Shown here: positions 17,307 through 26,885 of the stretch, in pieces
Layout: each line of letters opens with the position of its first letter
Numbering within the stretch: the first letter of the stretch is position 1
Assembly: GCA_947498415.1 (NCBI GenBank)
Contig: CANMKB010000010.1
Location: 1 to 60,947, forward strand
Reading direction: 5' to 3'
DNA: 60,947 nt
Origin: an uncultured Paracoccaceae bacterium
GTDB lineage: Bacteria; Pseudomonadota; Alphaproteobacteria; Rhodobacterales; Rhodobacteraceae
Position numbers and translations under genes: made by a program
Notes under the pieces: generated by a model
Databases searched by the model: none
Seen by the model: the letters and a program-made list of their open reading frames with translations, nothing else
What the model was told of the DNA's origin: nothing

Positions 17307-18058
17307 CCGACTTCAAAAATATCGAAGAACGGATCAGCGCCTATCTTGATGGTGAGATGACCGCAGATCAGCGTATCACCTTTGAAGATGATTTAGAGCG
17401 TGACTCTGCGCTTGCAACGCGCCTTTCAAAGTGGGAAGCGACTGACCTCATGCTGGGGGGCAGTATACCTGCGCCTGATACCGATCACCTTGATGATCTA
17501 TTCAAGGCCGCCCAATCACATCAAAGCCCGTGGCCGATCCGCAGGGTCGCTGCGATGGCCGCCGGTTTCCTGCTTGGTGGGGCAGGGGGCTATGGTTTGC
17601 ATTTTGCGCAGGCCCCGCAGTCCCAGCCCGAAGTCATCATTGTCACGGCAAGCGCCACGGCTGCACATCGCATGTTCTCAGCAGAGGTGCGTCATGCTGT
17701 CGAGGTTTCGGCAGATGAGACCGACCATCTTCAAACTTGGCTCACCAAACGCATGGGCCGTGAGATGAAGGTGCCGGTGCTTGATGCCTACGGCCTAAAG
17801 TTTATTGGCGGGCGTATGTTGCCCTTTGAAGACCGTGCTGCCGCTCAGTACATGTATGAGACATCTGATGGGGAGCGGTTAACCTTGTTTATGACGCGTT
17901 CTGAAAATGAGGCGAAAACATCGTTGCGGTATTTGGAGGAAGACGACCTGACCACCGCGCGCTGGCAAGACGGGCCATGGGTCTTTATTTTGACGTCCCC
18001 GCTTGAACGCGATGCCCTTACACCGATTGCAGCAGAGGTGCAGGACACGCTCATTTAA
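17303..18058 (+). CDS. Transmembrane anti-sigma factor
   Basis: A 251-residue protein. The cytoplasmic N-terminus IEERISAYLDGEMTADQRIT is the typical anti-sigma start and would bind the sigma factor. No His-x3-Cys-x2-Cys zinc motif is present. One membrane helix lies near residues 78-98 (RRVAAMAAGFLLGGAGGYGL), then a periplasmic domain of about 150 residues with no recognised fold. It is co-translated with the sigma gene. By analogy, a periplasmic signal, possibly tied to the co-encoded lipoprotein, releases the sigma factor. Confidence 0.82.
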   Translation: MTDFKNIEERISAYLDGEMTADQRITFEDDLERDSALATRLSKWEATDLMLGGSIPAPDTDHLDDLFKAAQSHQSPWPIRRVAAMAAGFLLGGAGGYGLHFAQAPQSQPEVIIVTASATAAHRMFSAEVRHAVEVSADETDHLQTWLTKRMGREMKVPVLDAYGLKFIGGRMLPFEDRAAAQYMYETSDGERLTLFMTRSENEAKTSLRYLEEDDLTTARWQDGPWVFILTSPLERDALTPIAAEVQDTLI

Positions 18059-18220
18059 GATGCAGCTTAAGAACTTAGCTATGCTGCACTTGCATAGCAG
18101 GAAGACCGAAACGTAAATTGTTAGCGCCATCGAAGTTCCCTATCTTGGTTTCGAGGAGAAAAGAACAGAAACCAATTCGTTGGGAAATACGTCCCAGCAC
18201 TTCGATAAGGAAACGCTACA

Positions 18221-18430
18221 ATGGCAACTATCGTTAACTCCGCAAACCCATCATTCGCATTCTCTGCATCCGGTTTTTTCGCAGGTCTGAAAGAACGTAT
18301 CGCTTTGAATTCTAAGTACCGCGCGACCGTACGTGAGATGAGCCAACTGACACGTCGTGATCTGGACGATCTGGGTATCGCACCATACGACATCCCGCGT
18401 TTGGCACGTGAGCACGTCTACGGCGAATAA
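18221..18430 (+). CDS. DUF1127 small protein
   Basis: A 69-residue protein whose C-terminal half, [19 protein letters not shown], is the DUF1127 motif. Members are small, basic and common in alphaproteobacteria; some take part in RNA turnover and stress or phosphate responses. AAGGAAACG precedes the ATG. A terminator follows, so it is a one-gene unit placed between the sigma operon and rplO. Confidence 0.85.
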   Translation: MATIVNSANPSFAFSASGFFAGLKERIALNSKYRATVREMSQLTRRDLDDLGIAPYDIPRLAREHVYGE

Positions 18431-18456
18431 TTGGCGCTAAGTCAGCACAGATTTTC

Positions 18457-18487
18457 AAGCCTCCAGTCGATTGCTGGGGGCTTTTTG
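18457..18487 (+). terminator. Intrinsic terminator after the DUF1127 gene
   Basis: AGCCTCCAG / CTGGGGGCT (one wobble), a short loop, then T5. It insulates the accessory segment from rplO. Confidence 0.82.
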
Positions 18488-18534
18488 ATTCTCTGGGCCC
18501 TTGTTTGAGATTAACAGATGCAAACGTAGGGCTA

Positions 18535-18563
18535 TTGATTCCGGTCGCCGCTCGGCATATACG
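18535..18563 (+). promoter_or_regulatory. Sigma-70-type promoter for rplO-secY-adk
   Basis: TTGATT, 17 bases, TATACG, lying about 100 bases before rplO and after the DUF1127 terminator. This gives the rplO-secY-adk block its own start. Confidence 0.6.
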
Positions 18564-18660
18564 CCCCCGGTGGCCTTGTTGGTCACAGAATCACAAACCA
18601 AGAAAAGCCGTGTTTGATCCGCTTACGCTTCAGGGATCAGTTCCGGCAAGGAGAAGCGAT

Positions 18661-19134
18661 ATGAAACTACATGAATTGCGCGACAACCCAGGCGCCTCTA
18701 AGAAACGCATGCGCGTTGCACGTGGCCCAGGTTCTGGCAAAGGTAAAATGGGTGGCCGTGGTATCAAAGGTCAAAAATCCCGTTCAGGTGTTGCGATCAA
18801 CGGTTACGAAGGCGGCCAAATGCCTTTGTACCAACGTCTGCCAAAGCGTGGCTTCAACAAGCCAAACCGCAAGGCATTCGCTGTTGTAAACTTGGGCCTG
18901 ATCCAAAAATTCATCGACGAAAAGAAATTGGACGCATCCGCGCCGATCACCGAAGAAGCACTGCTTGCTTCTGGCCTGATCCGTCGCGTGAAGGACGGTG
19001 TTCGTGTTCTGGCAAAGGGTGAAATCACCGTTAAAGCCAACATCGAAGTTACTGGCGCGTCTAAGTCTGCCGTCGAAGCTGTAGAAAAAGCTGGTGGCTC
19101 ACTGAAGGTCACTTCCGCTCCAGCGGCTGAATAA
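18661..19134 (+). CDS. rplO: 50S ribosomal protein L15
   Basis: A 157-residue L15, a late-assembly 23S binder. [31 protein letters not shown] and [15 protein letters not shown] identify it. ATG at 18661 follows AAGGAGAAG; the frame is open further upstream but that part is not conserved. Confidence 0.97.
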   Translation: MKLHELRDNPGASKKRMRVARGPGSGKGKMGGRGIKGQKSRSGVAINGYEGGQMPLYQRLPKRGFNKPNRKAFAVVNLGLIQKFIDEKKLDASAPITEEALLASGLIRRVKDGVRVLAKGEITVKANIEVTGASKSAVEAVEKAGGSLKVTSAPAAE

Positions 19135-19186
19135 GAGGTTGTGAGCGCAATCGTATGCGCTTACATACACTCTAGTTTTCCTTTTT

Positions 19187-19223
19187 AACGCCGCCAGAGC
19201 TGGAAAACGCTCTTGGCGGCGTT
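19187..19223 (+). promoter_or_regulatory. Large hairpin between rplO and secY
   Basis: AACGCCGCCAGAGC pairs with GCTCTTGGCGGCGTT with one bulged base, and ends 21 bases before the secY ATG. No T-run follows. It may protect or attenuate the message so that SecY is made at a lower level than L15; this is inference. Confidence 0.55.
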
Positions 19224-19244
19224 GTCATTTGAAGAGAGATCCTG

Positions 19245-20609
19245 ATGGTATCTGCAGCAGAGCAAATGGCGGCCAACACAAGCTGGGCCGCGCTGGGTAA
19301 AGCCACCGATCTTCGTAATCGTATTCTGTTCACAATCGGCCTTTTGATCGTTTACCGCCTTGGCACCTATATTCCGGTGCCTGGTATTGACGCGAACGCC
19401 CTGCGTGAGTTCATGGAATCGGCGGCGACAGGTATTGGCGGCATTCTGACCATGTTTACGGGCGGCGCGTTGGGCCGTATGGGCATCTTTGCTCTGGGCA
19501 TCATGCCATATATCTCGGCATCGATTATCGTTCAGCTTTTGACTTCGATGGTTCCAGCACTGGAACAGTTGAAGAAAGAAGGCGAACAGGGCCGGAAAAA
19601 GATCAACCAGTACACCCGTTACGGCACCGTGGTGCTGGCGACGCTGCAATCTTACGGTCTCGCGGTCTCCCTGCAATCTGGTGACTTGGTGACTGACCCG
19701 GGTCTCTTCTTTATCGTATCTTGCATGGTTACGCTGATTGGCGGCACCATGTTCCTGATGTGGCTGGGTGAGCAAATCACCGCGCGCGGCATCGGTAACG
19801 GTATATCTTTGATCATCTTCGTGGGCATCATCGCCGAAGTTCCAGCCGCCTTGGCACAGTTCTTTGCATCTGGTCGTTCTGGCGCCATCAGCCCAGCGGT
19901 GATTATCGGTGTGATCGTTATGGTCATCGCGACCATCGCATTTGTTGTGTTCATGGAGCGCGCACTGCGTAAGATCCACATTCAATACCCGCGTCGTCAG
20001 GTGGGTATGAAAGTTTACGACGGTAGCTCGAGCCACCTGCCAGTTAAAGTGAACCCAGCGGGTGTTATCCCGGCAATCTTTGCAAGCTCTCTGCTGCTGT
20101 TGCCGACAACAATCGCGACGTTCTCTGGCAACTCTACGAGCCCAATCATGTCAACGTTGTTGGCCTACTTCGGCCCAGGTCAGCCTTTGTACCTGTTGTT
20201 CTTCGTTGCGATGATCGTATTCTTTGCTTTCTTCTATACCTTTAACGTTTCGTTCAAGGTTGATGAGGTAGCTGATAACTTGAAGAACCAGAATGGCTTT
20301 ATTCCGGGCATCCGTCCGGGCAAGAAAACAGCCGAATATCTGGATTATGTTGTCACGCGCATCCTTGTGCTTGGGGCGGCCTACCTTGCGGCAGTTTGTC
20401 TCCTTCCTGAGATTCTCCGTGGTCAATTGGCAATCCCCTTCTATTTTGGCGGCACTTCGGTTCTGATCGTGGTCTCTGTGACCATGGACACGATCCAGCA
20501 AGTTCAGAGCCATCTACTGGCACACCAGTATGAAGGCCTGATTGAAAAATCGCAGCTGCGTGGAAAGGGTTCTAAGAAGCGCGGGAGAAAGGGAGCTGCT
20601 CGTCGATGA
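19245..20609 (+). CDS. secY: Preprotein translocase subunit SecY
   Basis: A 454-residue integral membrane protein forming the SecYEG channel. Ten hydrophobic segments are apparent. Recognisable stretches include [34 protein letters not shown] (TM2), the [17 protein letters not shown] loop, [17 protein letters not shown], and the cytoplasmic loop with RRQVG. ATG at 19245 follows GAAGAGAG. Its stop overlaps adk by four bases. Confidence 0.97.
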   Translation: MVSAAEQMAANTSWAALGKATDLRNRILFTIGLLIVYRLGTYIPVPGIDANALREFMESAATGIGGILTMFTGGALGRMGIFALGIMPYISASIIVQLLTSMVPALEQLKKEGEQGRKKINQYTRYGTVVLATLQSYGLAVSLQSGDLVTDPGLFFIVSCMVTLIGGTMFLMWLGEQITARGIGNGISLIIFVGIIAEVPAALAQFFASGRSGAISPAVIIGVIVMVIATIAFVVFMERALRKIHIQYPRRQVGMKVYDGSSSHLPVKVNPAGVIPAIFASSLLLLPTTIATFSGNSTSPIMSTLLAYFGPGQPLYLLFFVAMIVFFAFFYTFNVSFKVDEVADNLKNQNGFIPGIRPGKKTAEYLDYVVTRILVLGAAYLAAVCLLPEILRGQLAIPFYFGGTSVLIVVSVTMDTIQQVQSHLLAHQYEGLIEKSQLRGKGSKKRGRKGAARR

Positions 20610-21181
20610 ATATTATTTTGCTTGGCCCACCTGGCGCCGGTAAAGGTACGCAGGCTGGCCACTTGGTCGCCAGCCGCGACATGATCCAACTGTCCACCGG
20701 TGATATGCTGCGTGCGGCGAAAACATCTGGTACTGAAATGGGCAAGCGCGTTGCCGAGGTGATGGACCGTGGGGAACTCGTCACAGACGAGATCGTCATC
20801 GGCTTGATCCGCGAGCAGCTTGAGGGAGACAAAAAGGGTGGCTTCATCTTTGACGGCTTCCCGCGCACACTTGCTCAGGCTGACGCTCTTGAGGCTTTGC
20901 TGAAAGAGTTCGGTGAAAAGCTCGACGCTGTTGTCGAAATGCAGGTGAACGATGAGGTTCTTGTTGAACGTATCGTTGGCCGCGCTGCAGATGCGGTTGC
21001 CGCTGGCGGCACAGCGCGTGCAGACGACAACGAAGAAAGCTTGAAAATTCGTTTGATGGAATACTACAAAAAGACCAGCCCGCTGATTGGTTACTACCAC
21101 GCCAAAGGCAATCTGGTTTCCGTTAACGGTTTGGCTTCGATCGAAGACGTTCAAGCAGAGATCGCTTCGGTTCTCGGTTAA
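20606..21181 (+). CDS. adk: Adenylate kinase (short LID form)
   Basis: A 191-residue enzyme converting ATP + AMP to two ADP. The P-loop [11 protein letters not shown] is at residues 7-17, the AMP site STGDMLRAA at 30-38, and [14 protein letters not shown] near 80-93. The LID region is short ([21 protein letters not shown]) and lacks the zinc-type insertion, as usual in alphaproteobacteria. It is translated from an ATGA overlap with secY. Confidence 0.96.
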   Translation: MNIILLGPPGAGKGTQAGHLVASRDMIQLSTGDMLRAAKTSGTEMGKRVAEVMDRGELVTDEIVIGLIREQLEGDKKGGFIFDGFPRTLAQADALEALLKEFGEKLDAVVEMQVNDEVLVERIVGRAADAVAAGGTARADDNEESLKIRLMEYYKKTSPLIGYYHAKGNLVSVNGLASIEDVQAEIASVLG

Positions 21182-21201
21182 CGAGCCAATACAAAATTTT
21201 G

Positions 21202-21235
21202 AAAAAGGGTCGGCCAGTGTGCCGACCCTTTTTTG
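21202..21235 (+). terminator. Intrinsic terminator after adk
   Basis: A perfect AAAGGGTCGGC / GCCGACCCTTT stem with a CAGTGT loop, then T-rich sequence. It ends the rplO-secY-adk block. Confidence 0.93.
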
Positions 21236-21337
21236 CTGCCTGTGCAATCGAGGTCAGACCTTTGTGAATGCATACACTTTACTTATCCAACCTCGAGGTG
21301 AATGCTGAGGGTGGAATAAGGGAATGGGATACATCAC

Positions 21338-23200
21338 ATGACAGATTTTTTGCTGCTGGCCTTCGTATTCTTGATTGCAGGCGTTCTCGCGGTGCCCATT
21401 GCATCTCGATTGGGGCTCGGATCCGTGCTCGGGTATTTGATCGCAGGGATCGTCATTAGTCCGGTTTTGGCTTGGCTTCATGTGGACGTGGTGTCTATCC
21501 AGCACTTTGCCGAGTTTGGCGTGGTGATGATGCTCTTCCTTGTCGGCCTTGAACTTGAACCCAAGCTGCTTTGGTCAATGCGGGCCAAGCTATTGGGACT
21601 TGGGGGCGGACAGGTTGGAATCACAACTGGGGTGGTTATGTTGGTTGCGATGGCGTTGGGCCAGCCGTGGACTGTTTCGCTGGCGATTGGTTTGGTCTTT
21701 GCTTTGTCGTCGACCGCAATTGTTTTGCAGACCCTTGGCGAAAAAGGACTGATGAAAAGCGACGGCGGCCAATCCAGCTTTTCGGTGCTGCTGTTCCAAG
21801 ACATTGCTGTGATCCCAATGCTGGCCTTGGTTCCTTTGCTTGCCATTCCAGAGCTGGTCGAGGCGATGTCTCATGCGTCTAATGGTGGCGATGATCACCA
21901 CGGCGCCTCTATGAGTCTGGTTGACGGGTTGCCTGGATGGGGCGTTGCCCTTGTAACTTTTGGGTCTATCGCGGCAGTGATTGGTGGCGGGGCCTTTCTG
22001 ACCAGTCCCATTTTTCGGTTCATTGCAGGCGCTCAGCTGCGGGAACTGTTTGTTGCGACAGCGCTGATGATCGTCATCGGGATCGCGTTGTTGATGTCAC
22101 TGGTTGGGCTGTCCCCAGCCTTGGGGACATTCCTTGCCGGCGTTGTGTTGGCGAACAGCGAATATCGCCACGAGCTTGAAAGCGACATTGATCCGTTCAA
22201 AGGATTGCTGCTTGGGCTGTTTTTTATGACTGTGGGGGCCGGCATCAACTTTGGTTTGCTGCTAGATAACCTTGGGGCAATCGTTTCGCTGACGCTTGGG
22301 CTGATGTTGCTAAAGGCTGCGGTGCTGTTCGTGTTGGCGCTGATCTTTAAGATTCAGGGCGCGGACCGTTGGCTTTTTGCGCTTGGGCTTGCTCAGGCTG
22401 GTGAATTTGGCTTTGTGTTGCTGTCCTTCACTGTGAGTAATGCGGTTATCCCGGCAGATTTGGCGGATCGTCTGTTGTTGATTGTGGCGCTTTCAATGCT
22501 TCTGACCCCGGCGTTGTTCATCATCTACGACAAGATTATTGCACCTCGGTTTGCGGGTGCGGAAGACCGCGAGATGGATGAGATCTCAGAACATAGCGAC
22601 ATCATTATTGCCGGGCATGGTCGAGTCGGGGGCATTGTCAGCCGAATGCTACGTGGGGCAGGGATGAAACCAACGGTGATCGACTATAGCTCAAAACAGC
22701 TAGAGATGCTGAAGGCCTTTAATGTTCAAGCCTACTATGGGGATGCAACGCGCCCTGATTTGCTACATGCGGCGGGCATCCAAGACGCTAAGCTTTTGGT
22801 GATTGCGATTGATAGCAAAGAGCAAACCACTGAGTTGGTACACTATGTCAAGCACCACTACCCGGATCTAAAGATCGTGGCCCGTGCGGTCGATCGTAAC
22901 CATGTGTACGACCTTTGGCATGCAGGGTGCCGCGACATTATCAGGGATACTTATGACAGCTCGCTGCGCCTGGGACGTTCGGCGATAGAGGCTTTGGGCT
23001 ACACGCGTGAGCAGGCAGATCGTATGGCGGGTGTGTTCGACGAACTCGACCGCAAAGGGATGTTGGTTGCTGCCGAGCACTATGATCCAGCAATCCCAGC
23101 AACAGAGAATGAGACATACATGGGCGTCATTCGAGACATGCAAGAAGACTGGCAAAATGAGCTTGAGACGCGCATGAAAGCCATAATGTCCGAGAGTTGA
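21338..23200 (+). CDS. CPA2-family cation:proton antiporter with RCK domain (KefB/KefC-like)
   Basis: A 620-residue protein. The N-terminal 385 residues form about 12 membrane segments with the CPA2 pattern GYLIAGIVISPVLAWL, GVVMMLFLVGLELEPKLLW and FLAGVVLANSEYRHELESDI. A cytosolic TrkA-N Rossmann domain follows (IIIAGHGRVGGIVSRML near 427, dinucleotide pocket GHGRVG). This is the layout of K+ efflux antiporters gated by nucleotides or glutathione conjugates. ATG at 21338 is the first plausible start. It stands alone between adk and rpsM. Confidence 0.88.
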   Translation: MTDFLLLAFVFLIAGVLAVPIASRLGLGSVLGYLIAGIVISPVLAWLHVDVVSIQHFAEFGVVMMLFLVGLELEPKLLWSMRAKLLGLGGGQVGITTGVVMLVAMALGQPWTVSLAIGLVFALSSTAIVLQTLGEKGLMKSDGGQSSFSVLLFQDIAVIPMLALVPLLAIPELVEAMSHASNGGDDHHGASMSLVDGLPGWGVALVTFGSIAAVIGGGAFLTSPIFRFIAGAQLRELFVATALMIVIGIALLMSLVGLSPALGTFLAGVVLANSEYRHELESDIDPFKGLLLGLFFMTVGAGINFGLLLDNLGAIVSLTLGLMLLKAAVLFVLALIFKIQGADRWLFALGLAQAGEFGFVLLSFTVSNAVIPADLADRLLLIVALSMLLTPALFIIYDKIIAPRFAGAEDREMDEISEHSDIIIAGHGRVGGIVSRMLRGAGMKPTVIDYSSKQLEMLKAFNVQAYYGDATRPDLLHAAGIQDAKLLVIAIDSKEQTTELVHYVKHHYPDLKIVARAVDRNHVYDLWHAGCRDIIRDTYDSSLRLGRSAIEALGYTREQADRMAGVFDELDRKGMLVAAEHYDPAIPATENETYMGVIRDMQEDWQNELETRMKAIMSES

Positions 23201-23267
23201 AACACAGCAGAAAGTCGGCCGTGACGACCACGTCGAAGCGGCCGAATTATTCTAGTGTGAACAGCAC

Positions 23268-23296
23268 TTGACCCATGTCAAAATCCCCCGTATTCA
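23268..23296 (+). promoter_or_regulatory. Strong sigma-70 promoter for rpsM-rpsK-rpoA-rplQ
   Basis: TTGACC, 17 bases, TATTCA, lying about 160 bases before rpsM. This is the best match to consensus among the plus-strand ribosomal starts and serves the alpha block. Confidence 0.72.
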
Positions 23297-23454
23297 CCCC
23301 TATCTCTATTTGAGAATCAAATTCTAGTTAATCAGGTCGCTCCTGATTAACAGACCACCTGATCAGCTATGGCCCGTAGGCAGTTCGCCGCGGGCTTATG
23401 TTGTGAAAAAAGGTTCTGGAGCTACGGAACCGCAACGCAAAAAGGAAATGACAC

Positions 23455-23823
23455 TTGGCACGTATCGCCGGCGTTAACATCCCGACCCACAAACGGGTCC
23501 CGATCGCCCTTACTTATATCACTGGCATTGGCCACACCTCTGCTGCCGCAATTTGCGAAGCAGTTGGTATCGATTCCACTCGCCGCGTAAACGAACTGTC
23601 TGACTCTGAAGTCCTGGCCGTTCGTGAGCACATCGACGCAAACTACACCGTTGAAGGTGACCTGCGTCGTGAAGTTCAAATGAACATCAAACGTCTGATG
23701 GACCTAGGCTGCTACCGCGGTCTGCGTCACCGTCGTAACCTGCCGGTTCGCGGTCAGCGTACCCACACCAACGCTCGTACTCGCAAAGGCCCTGCAAAGG
23801 CCATTGCTGGTAAGAAGAAATAA
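23455..23823 (+). CDS. rpsM: 30S ribosomal protein S13 (TTG start)
   Basis: A 122-residue S13 of the 30S head. It must start at the TTG at 23455, which gives [16 protein letters not shown], the exact family N-terminus. The nearby ATG at 23448 is out of frame, and AAAAGGA lies eight or nine bases before the TTG. The C-terminus ends in the P-site-reaching [18 protein letters not shown] start in such a highly expressed gene is unusual and may tune its level. Confidence 0.95.
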   Translation: MARIAGVNIPTHKRVPIALTYITGIGHTSAAAICEAVGIDSTRRVNELSDSEVLAVREHIDANYTVEGDLRREVQMNIKRLMDLGCYRGLRHRRNLPVRGQRTHTNARTRKGPAKAIAGKKK

Positions 23824-23838
23824 GGGAGGGTTTGATCA

Positions 23839-24228
23839 ATGGCACGCGATAAGACTCGTACTAAGAAAAAAGAGCGCAAGAACATCGCCGCTGGTGTTGC
23901 TCACGTGAACTCTTCGTTCAACAACACCAAAATCCTGATCTCTGACGTTCAGGGTAATGCGATCTCTTGGTCCTCTGCTGGCACAATGGGTTTCAAAGGC
24001 TCTCGTAAGTCTACCCCATATGCTGCTCAGATGGCTGCAGAAGATGCAGGCAAAAAAGCACAAGATCACGGCGTAAAGACACTGGAAGTGGAAGTTCAAG
24101 GTCCAGGTTCCGGTCGTGAATCCGCGCTTCGCGCATTGGCTGCAATTGGTTTCAACATCACATCTATCCGTGACGTGACACCAATCGCACACAACGGCTG
24201 CCGCCCACCAAAGCGCCGCCGCGTATAA
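23839..24228 (+). CDS. rpsK: 30S ribosomal protein S11
   Basis: A 129-residue S11 of the 30S platform. [37 protein letters not shown] and the terminal [12 protein letters not shown] are conserved. It follows rpsM after 15 bases with GGGAGGG upstream. Confidence 0.97.
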   Translation: MARDKTRTKKKERKNIAAGVAHVNSSFNNTKILISDVQGNAISWSSAGTMGFKGSRKSTPYAAQMAAEDAGKKAQDHGVKTLEVEVQGPGSGRESALRALAAIGFNITSIRDVTPIAHNGCRPPKRRRV

Positions 24229-24243
24229 TCCAGAATTCTGTAT

Positions 24244-24272
24244 CTGGGGCCGCGTGATTTTCACGGCCCCAG
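24244..24272 (+). promoter_or_regulatory. Hairpin between rpsK and rpoA
   Basis: CTGGGGC-CG-CGTGA folds onto TCACG-GCCCCAG with a two-base bulge and a TTT loop. Only a weak T-rich stretch follows. It could be a partial terminator or mRNA stabiliser lowering rpoA relative to the ribosomal genes. Confidence 0.55.
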
Positions 24273-24342
24273 TTCGTCATTTTGAAACCTCGGGAGTCTG
24301 ATCCAAATTGATCATGGGGATCGGACAGGAATGGAGGGACGC

Positions 24343-25359
24343 ATGATCCACAAAAATTGGGCAGAATTGATCAAGCCAACCCAGCTTGAAGTAAAGCCAG
24401 GCAATGACCCTGCACGTCAGGCAACTGTTGTTGCTGAGCCGCTCGAGCGTGGCTTTGGTCTGACACTGGGCAACGCACTGCGTCGTGTTCTGATGAGCTC
24501 GCTGCAAGGCGCGGCTATCACATCAGTACAGATCGACAATGTTCTGCACGAGTTCTCCTCTGTTGCGGGTGTTCGCGAAGACGTCACCGACGTTATCCTG
24601 AACCTCAAGCAGGTTTCTCTGCGTATGGAAGTTGAAGGTCCAAAGCGTCTGTCTGTCAGCGCAAAAGGCCCAGGTGCTGTCACAGCTGGTGATATCGCCG
24701 ATTCCGCAGGCATTGAAGTTTTGAACAAAGAGCACGTTCTGTGTCACCTCGACGATGGCGCTGATCTGTTCATGGAACTGACCGTCAACACCGGCAAAGG
24801 CTATGTCTCTGCTGACAAAAACAAGCCAGAAGATGCTCCGATCGGCCTGATGCCAATCGATGCAATCTACTCGCCTGTGAAAAAAGTCTCTTATGATGTT
24901 CAGCCGACCCGCGAAGGTCAGGTTCTGGATTATGATAAGCTGACAATGAAGATTGAAACTGATGGCTCTATCACGCCAGAAGATGCCGTTGCATTCGCAG
25001 CGCGTATTCTGCAGGATCAGCTGTCAATCTTTGTGAACTTCGACGAACCAGAAGCGGCTGGCCGTCAGGACGAAGACGATGGTCTCGAGTTTAACCCACT
25101 TCTGCTGAAGAAAGTGGACGAGCTGGAACTGTCAGTACGTTCTGCGAACTGCTTGAAAAACGACAACATCGTTTATATCGGCGACCTGATCCAGAAAACC
25201 GAAGCAGAAATGCTGCGCACTCCGAACTTTGGCCGTAAGTCTTTGAATGAAATCAAAGAAGTACTGTCTGGTATGGGGCTGCACCTTGGCATGGACGTTG
25301 AGGACTGGCCACCGGACAACATCGAAGATCTGGCTAAGAAATTCGAAGACGCATTCTAA
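24343..25359 (+). CDS. rpoA: RNA polymerase alpha subunit
   Basis: A 338-residue alpha subunit. The N-terminal assembly domain shows [21 protein letters not shown] (dimerisation and beta/beta' binding). A linker follows near 235, and the C-terminal UP-element and activator-binding domain reads [14 protein letters not shown]...[12 protein letters not shown]. The start is the ATG at 24343, giving [12 protein letters not shown], with GGAGGG five bases before it; the ATG at 24331 lies within that Shine-Dalgarno region and is rejected. Confidence 0.97.
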   Translation: MIHKNWAELIKPTQLEVKPGNDPARQATVVAEPLERGFGLTLGNALRRVLMSSLQGAAITSVQIDNVLHEFSSVAGVREDVTDVILNLKQVSLRMEVEGPKRLSVSAKGPGAVTAGDIADSAGIEVLNKEHVLCHLDDGADLFMELTVNTGKGYVSADKNKPEDAPIGLMPIDAIYSPVKKVSYDVQPTREGQVLDYDKLTMKIETDGSITPEDAVAFAARILQDQLSIFVNFDEPEAAGRQDEDDGLEFNPLLLKKVDELELSVRSANCLKNDNIVYIGDLIQKTEAEMLRTPNFGRKSLNEIKEVLSGMGLHLGMDVEDWPPDNIEDLAKKFEDAF

Positions 25360-25521
25360 ACGCGTCTTGAGAAATTCGGGCGGGGCGTTTATACGGCCCG
25401 CTCAAATGCCTACAATAGTGGGGAAAATAAGGGCGATCCTGCCCCAAGGAGAGCAACCGACTCGCATCGGGAGCCAGACAAAGCATCGCCTGACCAAGGG
25501 CACCAAAGAAGGATATAGAAA

Positions 25522-25938
25522 ATGCGTCACGCACGTGGTTACCGCCGCCTGAACCGTACACACGAACACCGTAAAGCGATGTTCGCTAACATGGCTGGTT
25601 CTTTGATCGAGCACGAGCAGATCAAAACAACTTTGCCAAAAGCAAAAGAATTGCGCCCGATCGTTGAAAAGCTGATCACTCTGGCGAAAAAAGGCGACCT
25701 ACACTCTCGCCGTAATGCTGCGTCTCGTCTGAAGCAAGACAAGCACGTTGCGAAATTGTTTGATGTGCTTGGCCCACGCTTTGCAGAGCGTCAGGGTGGT
25801 TACATCCGCATCATGAAAGCGGGCTTCCGCTATGGTGACATGGCGCCAATGGCGATCATCGAATTTGTTGAGCGCGATGTAGATGCAAAAGGTGCAGCGG
25901 ACAAAGCGCGTATCGTTGAGATCGAAGACGCAGAATAA
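25522..25938 (+). CDS. rplQ: 50S ribosomal protein L17
   Basis: A 138-residue L17. [20 protein letters not shown] and [19 protein letters not shown] are typical. A 162-base spacer from rpoA carries no clear gene. It ends the alpha block before a terminator. Confidence 0.97.
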   Translation: MRHARGYRRLNRTHEHRKAMFANMAGSLIEHEQIKTTLPKAKELRPIVEKLITLAKKGDLHSRRNAASRLKQDKHVAKLFDVLGPRFAERQGGYIRIMKAGFRYGDMAPMAIIEFVERDVDAKGAADKARIVEIEDAE

Positions 25939-25962
25939 ACTGCTCTCTCTCACTTGACTGAT

Positions 25963-25995
25963 GGCCCCGTCTGGAAACAGGCGGGGCTTTTTGTT
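25963..25995 (+). terminator. Intrinsic terminator after rplQ
   Basis: GCCCCGTCTG / CAGGCGGGGC (one wobble) with a GAAA loop and a TTTTTG tail. It closes the whole ribosomal region. Confidence 0.92.
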
Positions 25996-26016
25996 TGTAG
26001 GTGTTTAATATTTGCA

Positions 26017-26049
26017 GACTTATTCTATCAAATACAGATTGAATAAGTC
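26017..26049. promoter_or_regulatory. Dyad repeat upstream of the YitT-like gene
   Basis: GACTTATTC and its exact complement GAATAAGTC are separated by 15 AT-rich bases. The dyad lies about 80-110 bases before the start of the next gene, in the right place for an operator. No known consensus (Fur, Irr, Iron-Rhodo box) is matched by eye. Confidence 0.45.
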
Positions 26050-26127
26050 AGCATTGCTGTCTATTTTAATCTTAGGGAGGCCATTTCACGGATCGTATTG
26101 CGATTTATTTATTATGTTAGGGCCCTC

Positions 26128-26757
26128 ATGAAACGTTCAGCGTTTAAACAACTCATCTCATTTTATGATTTACAGGGCCTATGCTTTGGCATTTTGCTGG
26201 CCTGTCTTTCGATGGTGTTCCTTAAAGGGGCAGGGCTTGTAACAGGGCAAACTGCGGGTTTGGCGCTTTTGTTGTCTTACGTTACGCCACTCGGCTTTAG
26301 TGCCTTGTTTCTCTTACTGACAATTCCATTCCTAGTGATGGGGGCTCTTCAACGCGGTATTGTTTTTGCGCTGCGTACAACATTCGCAGTGGTCGGGATT
26401 TCAATATTGGTTCCTATATTCATACGTCTGATCGAGTTTGAAACGATCAACCCCCTTCTTGCCGCAATATTGGGTGGTGTGAGTGCAGGCATGGGCGTGA
26501 TCGCAATGTTTCGCCACAACGCGTCGGCTGGGGGCATGACGGTGCTTGCCCTTTTGGTAGAGCAGAAAACGGGCATCAAGGCGGGATGGACACAACTTAC
26601 GTTGGATTTCATGATCTTTGCTGGCGCAGCCACGGTGCTATCGGTGGAGCAGCTGATCTATTCCTTCATTGGCGCCGTTGTGATGAACCTAATGATTGCT
26701 TGGAACTTTAGAATTGATCAAAGCAGAGGCCACTCGACCAGCGCCAAAGCAAACTAG
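26128..26757 (+). CDS. YitT-like (DUF161) membrane protein
   Basis: A 210-residue inner-membrane protein with about six hydrophobic segments. LLACLSMVFLKGAGLVTGQTAGLALLL and AAILGGVSAGMGVIAMFRHNASAGGMTVLA match the DUF161 repeats of YitT proteins. The C-terminal DUF2179 domain found in longer members is absent, so this is the short form. ATG at 26128 is used; a TTG 30 bases upstream in frame is less likely. Transport substrate is unknown. Confidence 0.75.
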   Translation: MKRSAFKQLISFYDLQGLCFGILLACLSMVFLKGAGLVTGQTAGLALLLSYVTPLGFSALFLLLTIPFLVMGALQRGIVFALRTTFAVVGISILVPIFIRLIEFETINPLLAAILGGVSAGMGVIAMFRHNASAGGMTVLALLVEQKTGIKAGWTQLTLDFMIFAGAATVLSVEQLIYSFIGAVVMNLMIAWNFRIDQSRGHSTSAKAN

Positions 26758-26885
26758 AGGCCTATAGCAAAGGTTTATGTCACATATGTACTCTGCTCAT
26801 ATTAACTGTTGACGCGAAAAGCTTGGATGCGCGAAACGCATATAAAGCCAGTTCGGCAATCACTGCCTTAGCCAATGGATTTAAT

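Noticed and set aside
19185..20036. 283-codon minus-strand frame over secY
   Set aside because: Antisense shadow with extremely hydrophilic, low-complexity content and no domain.
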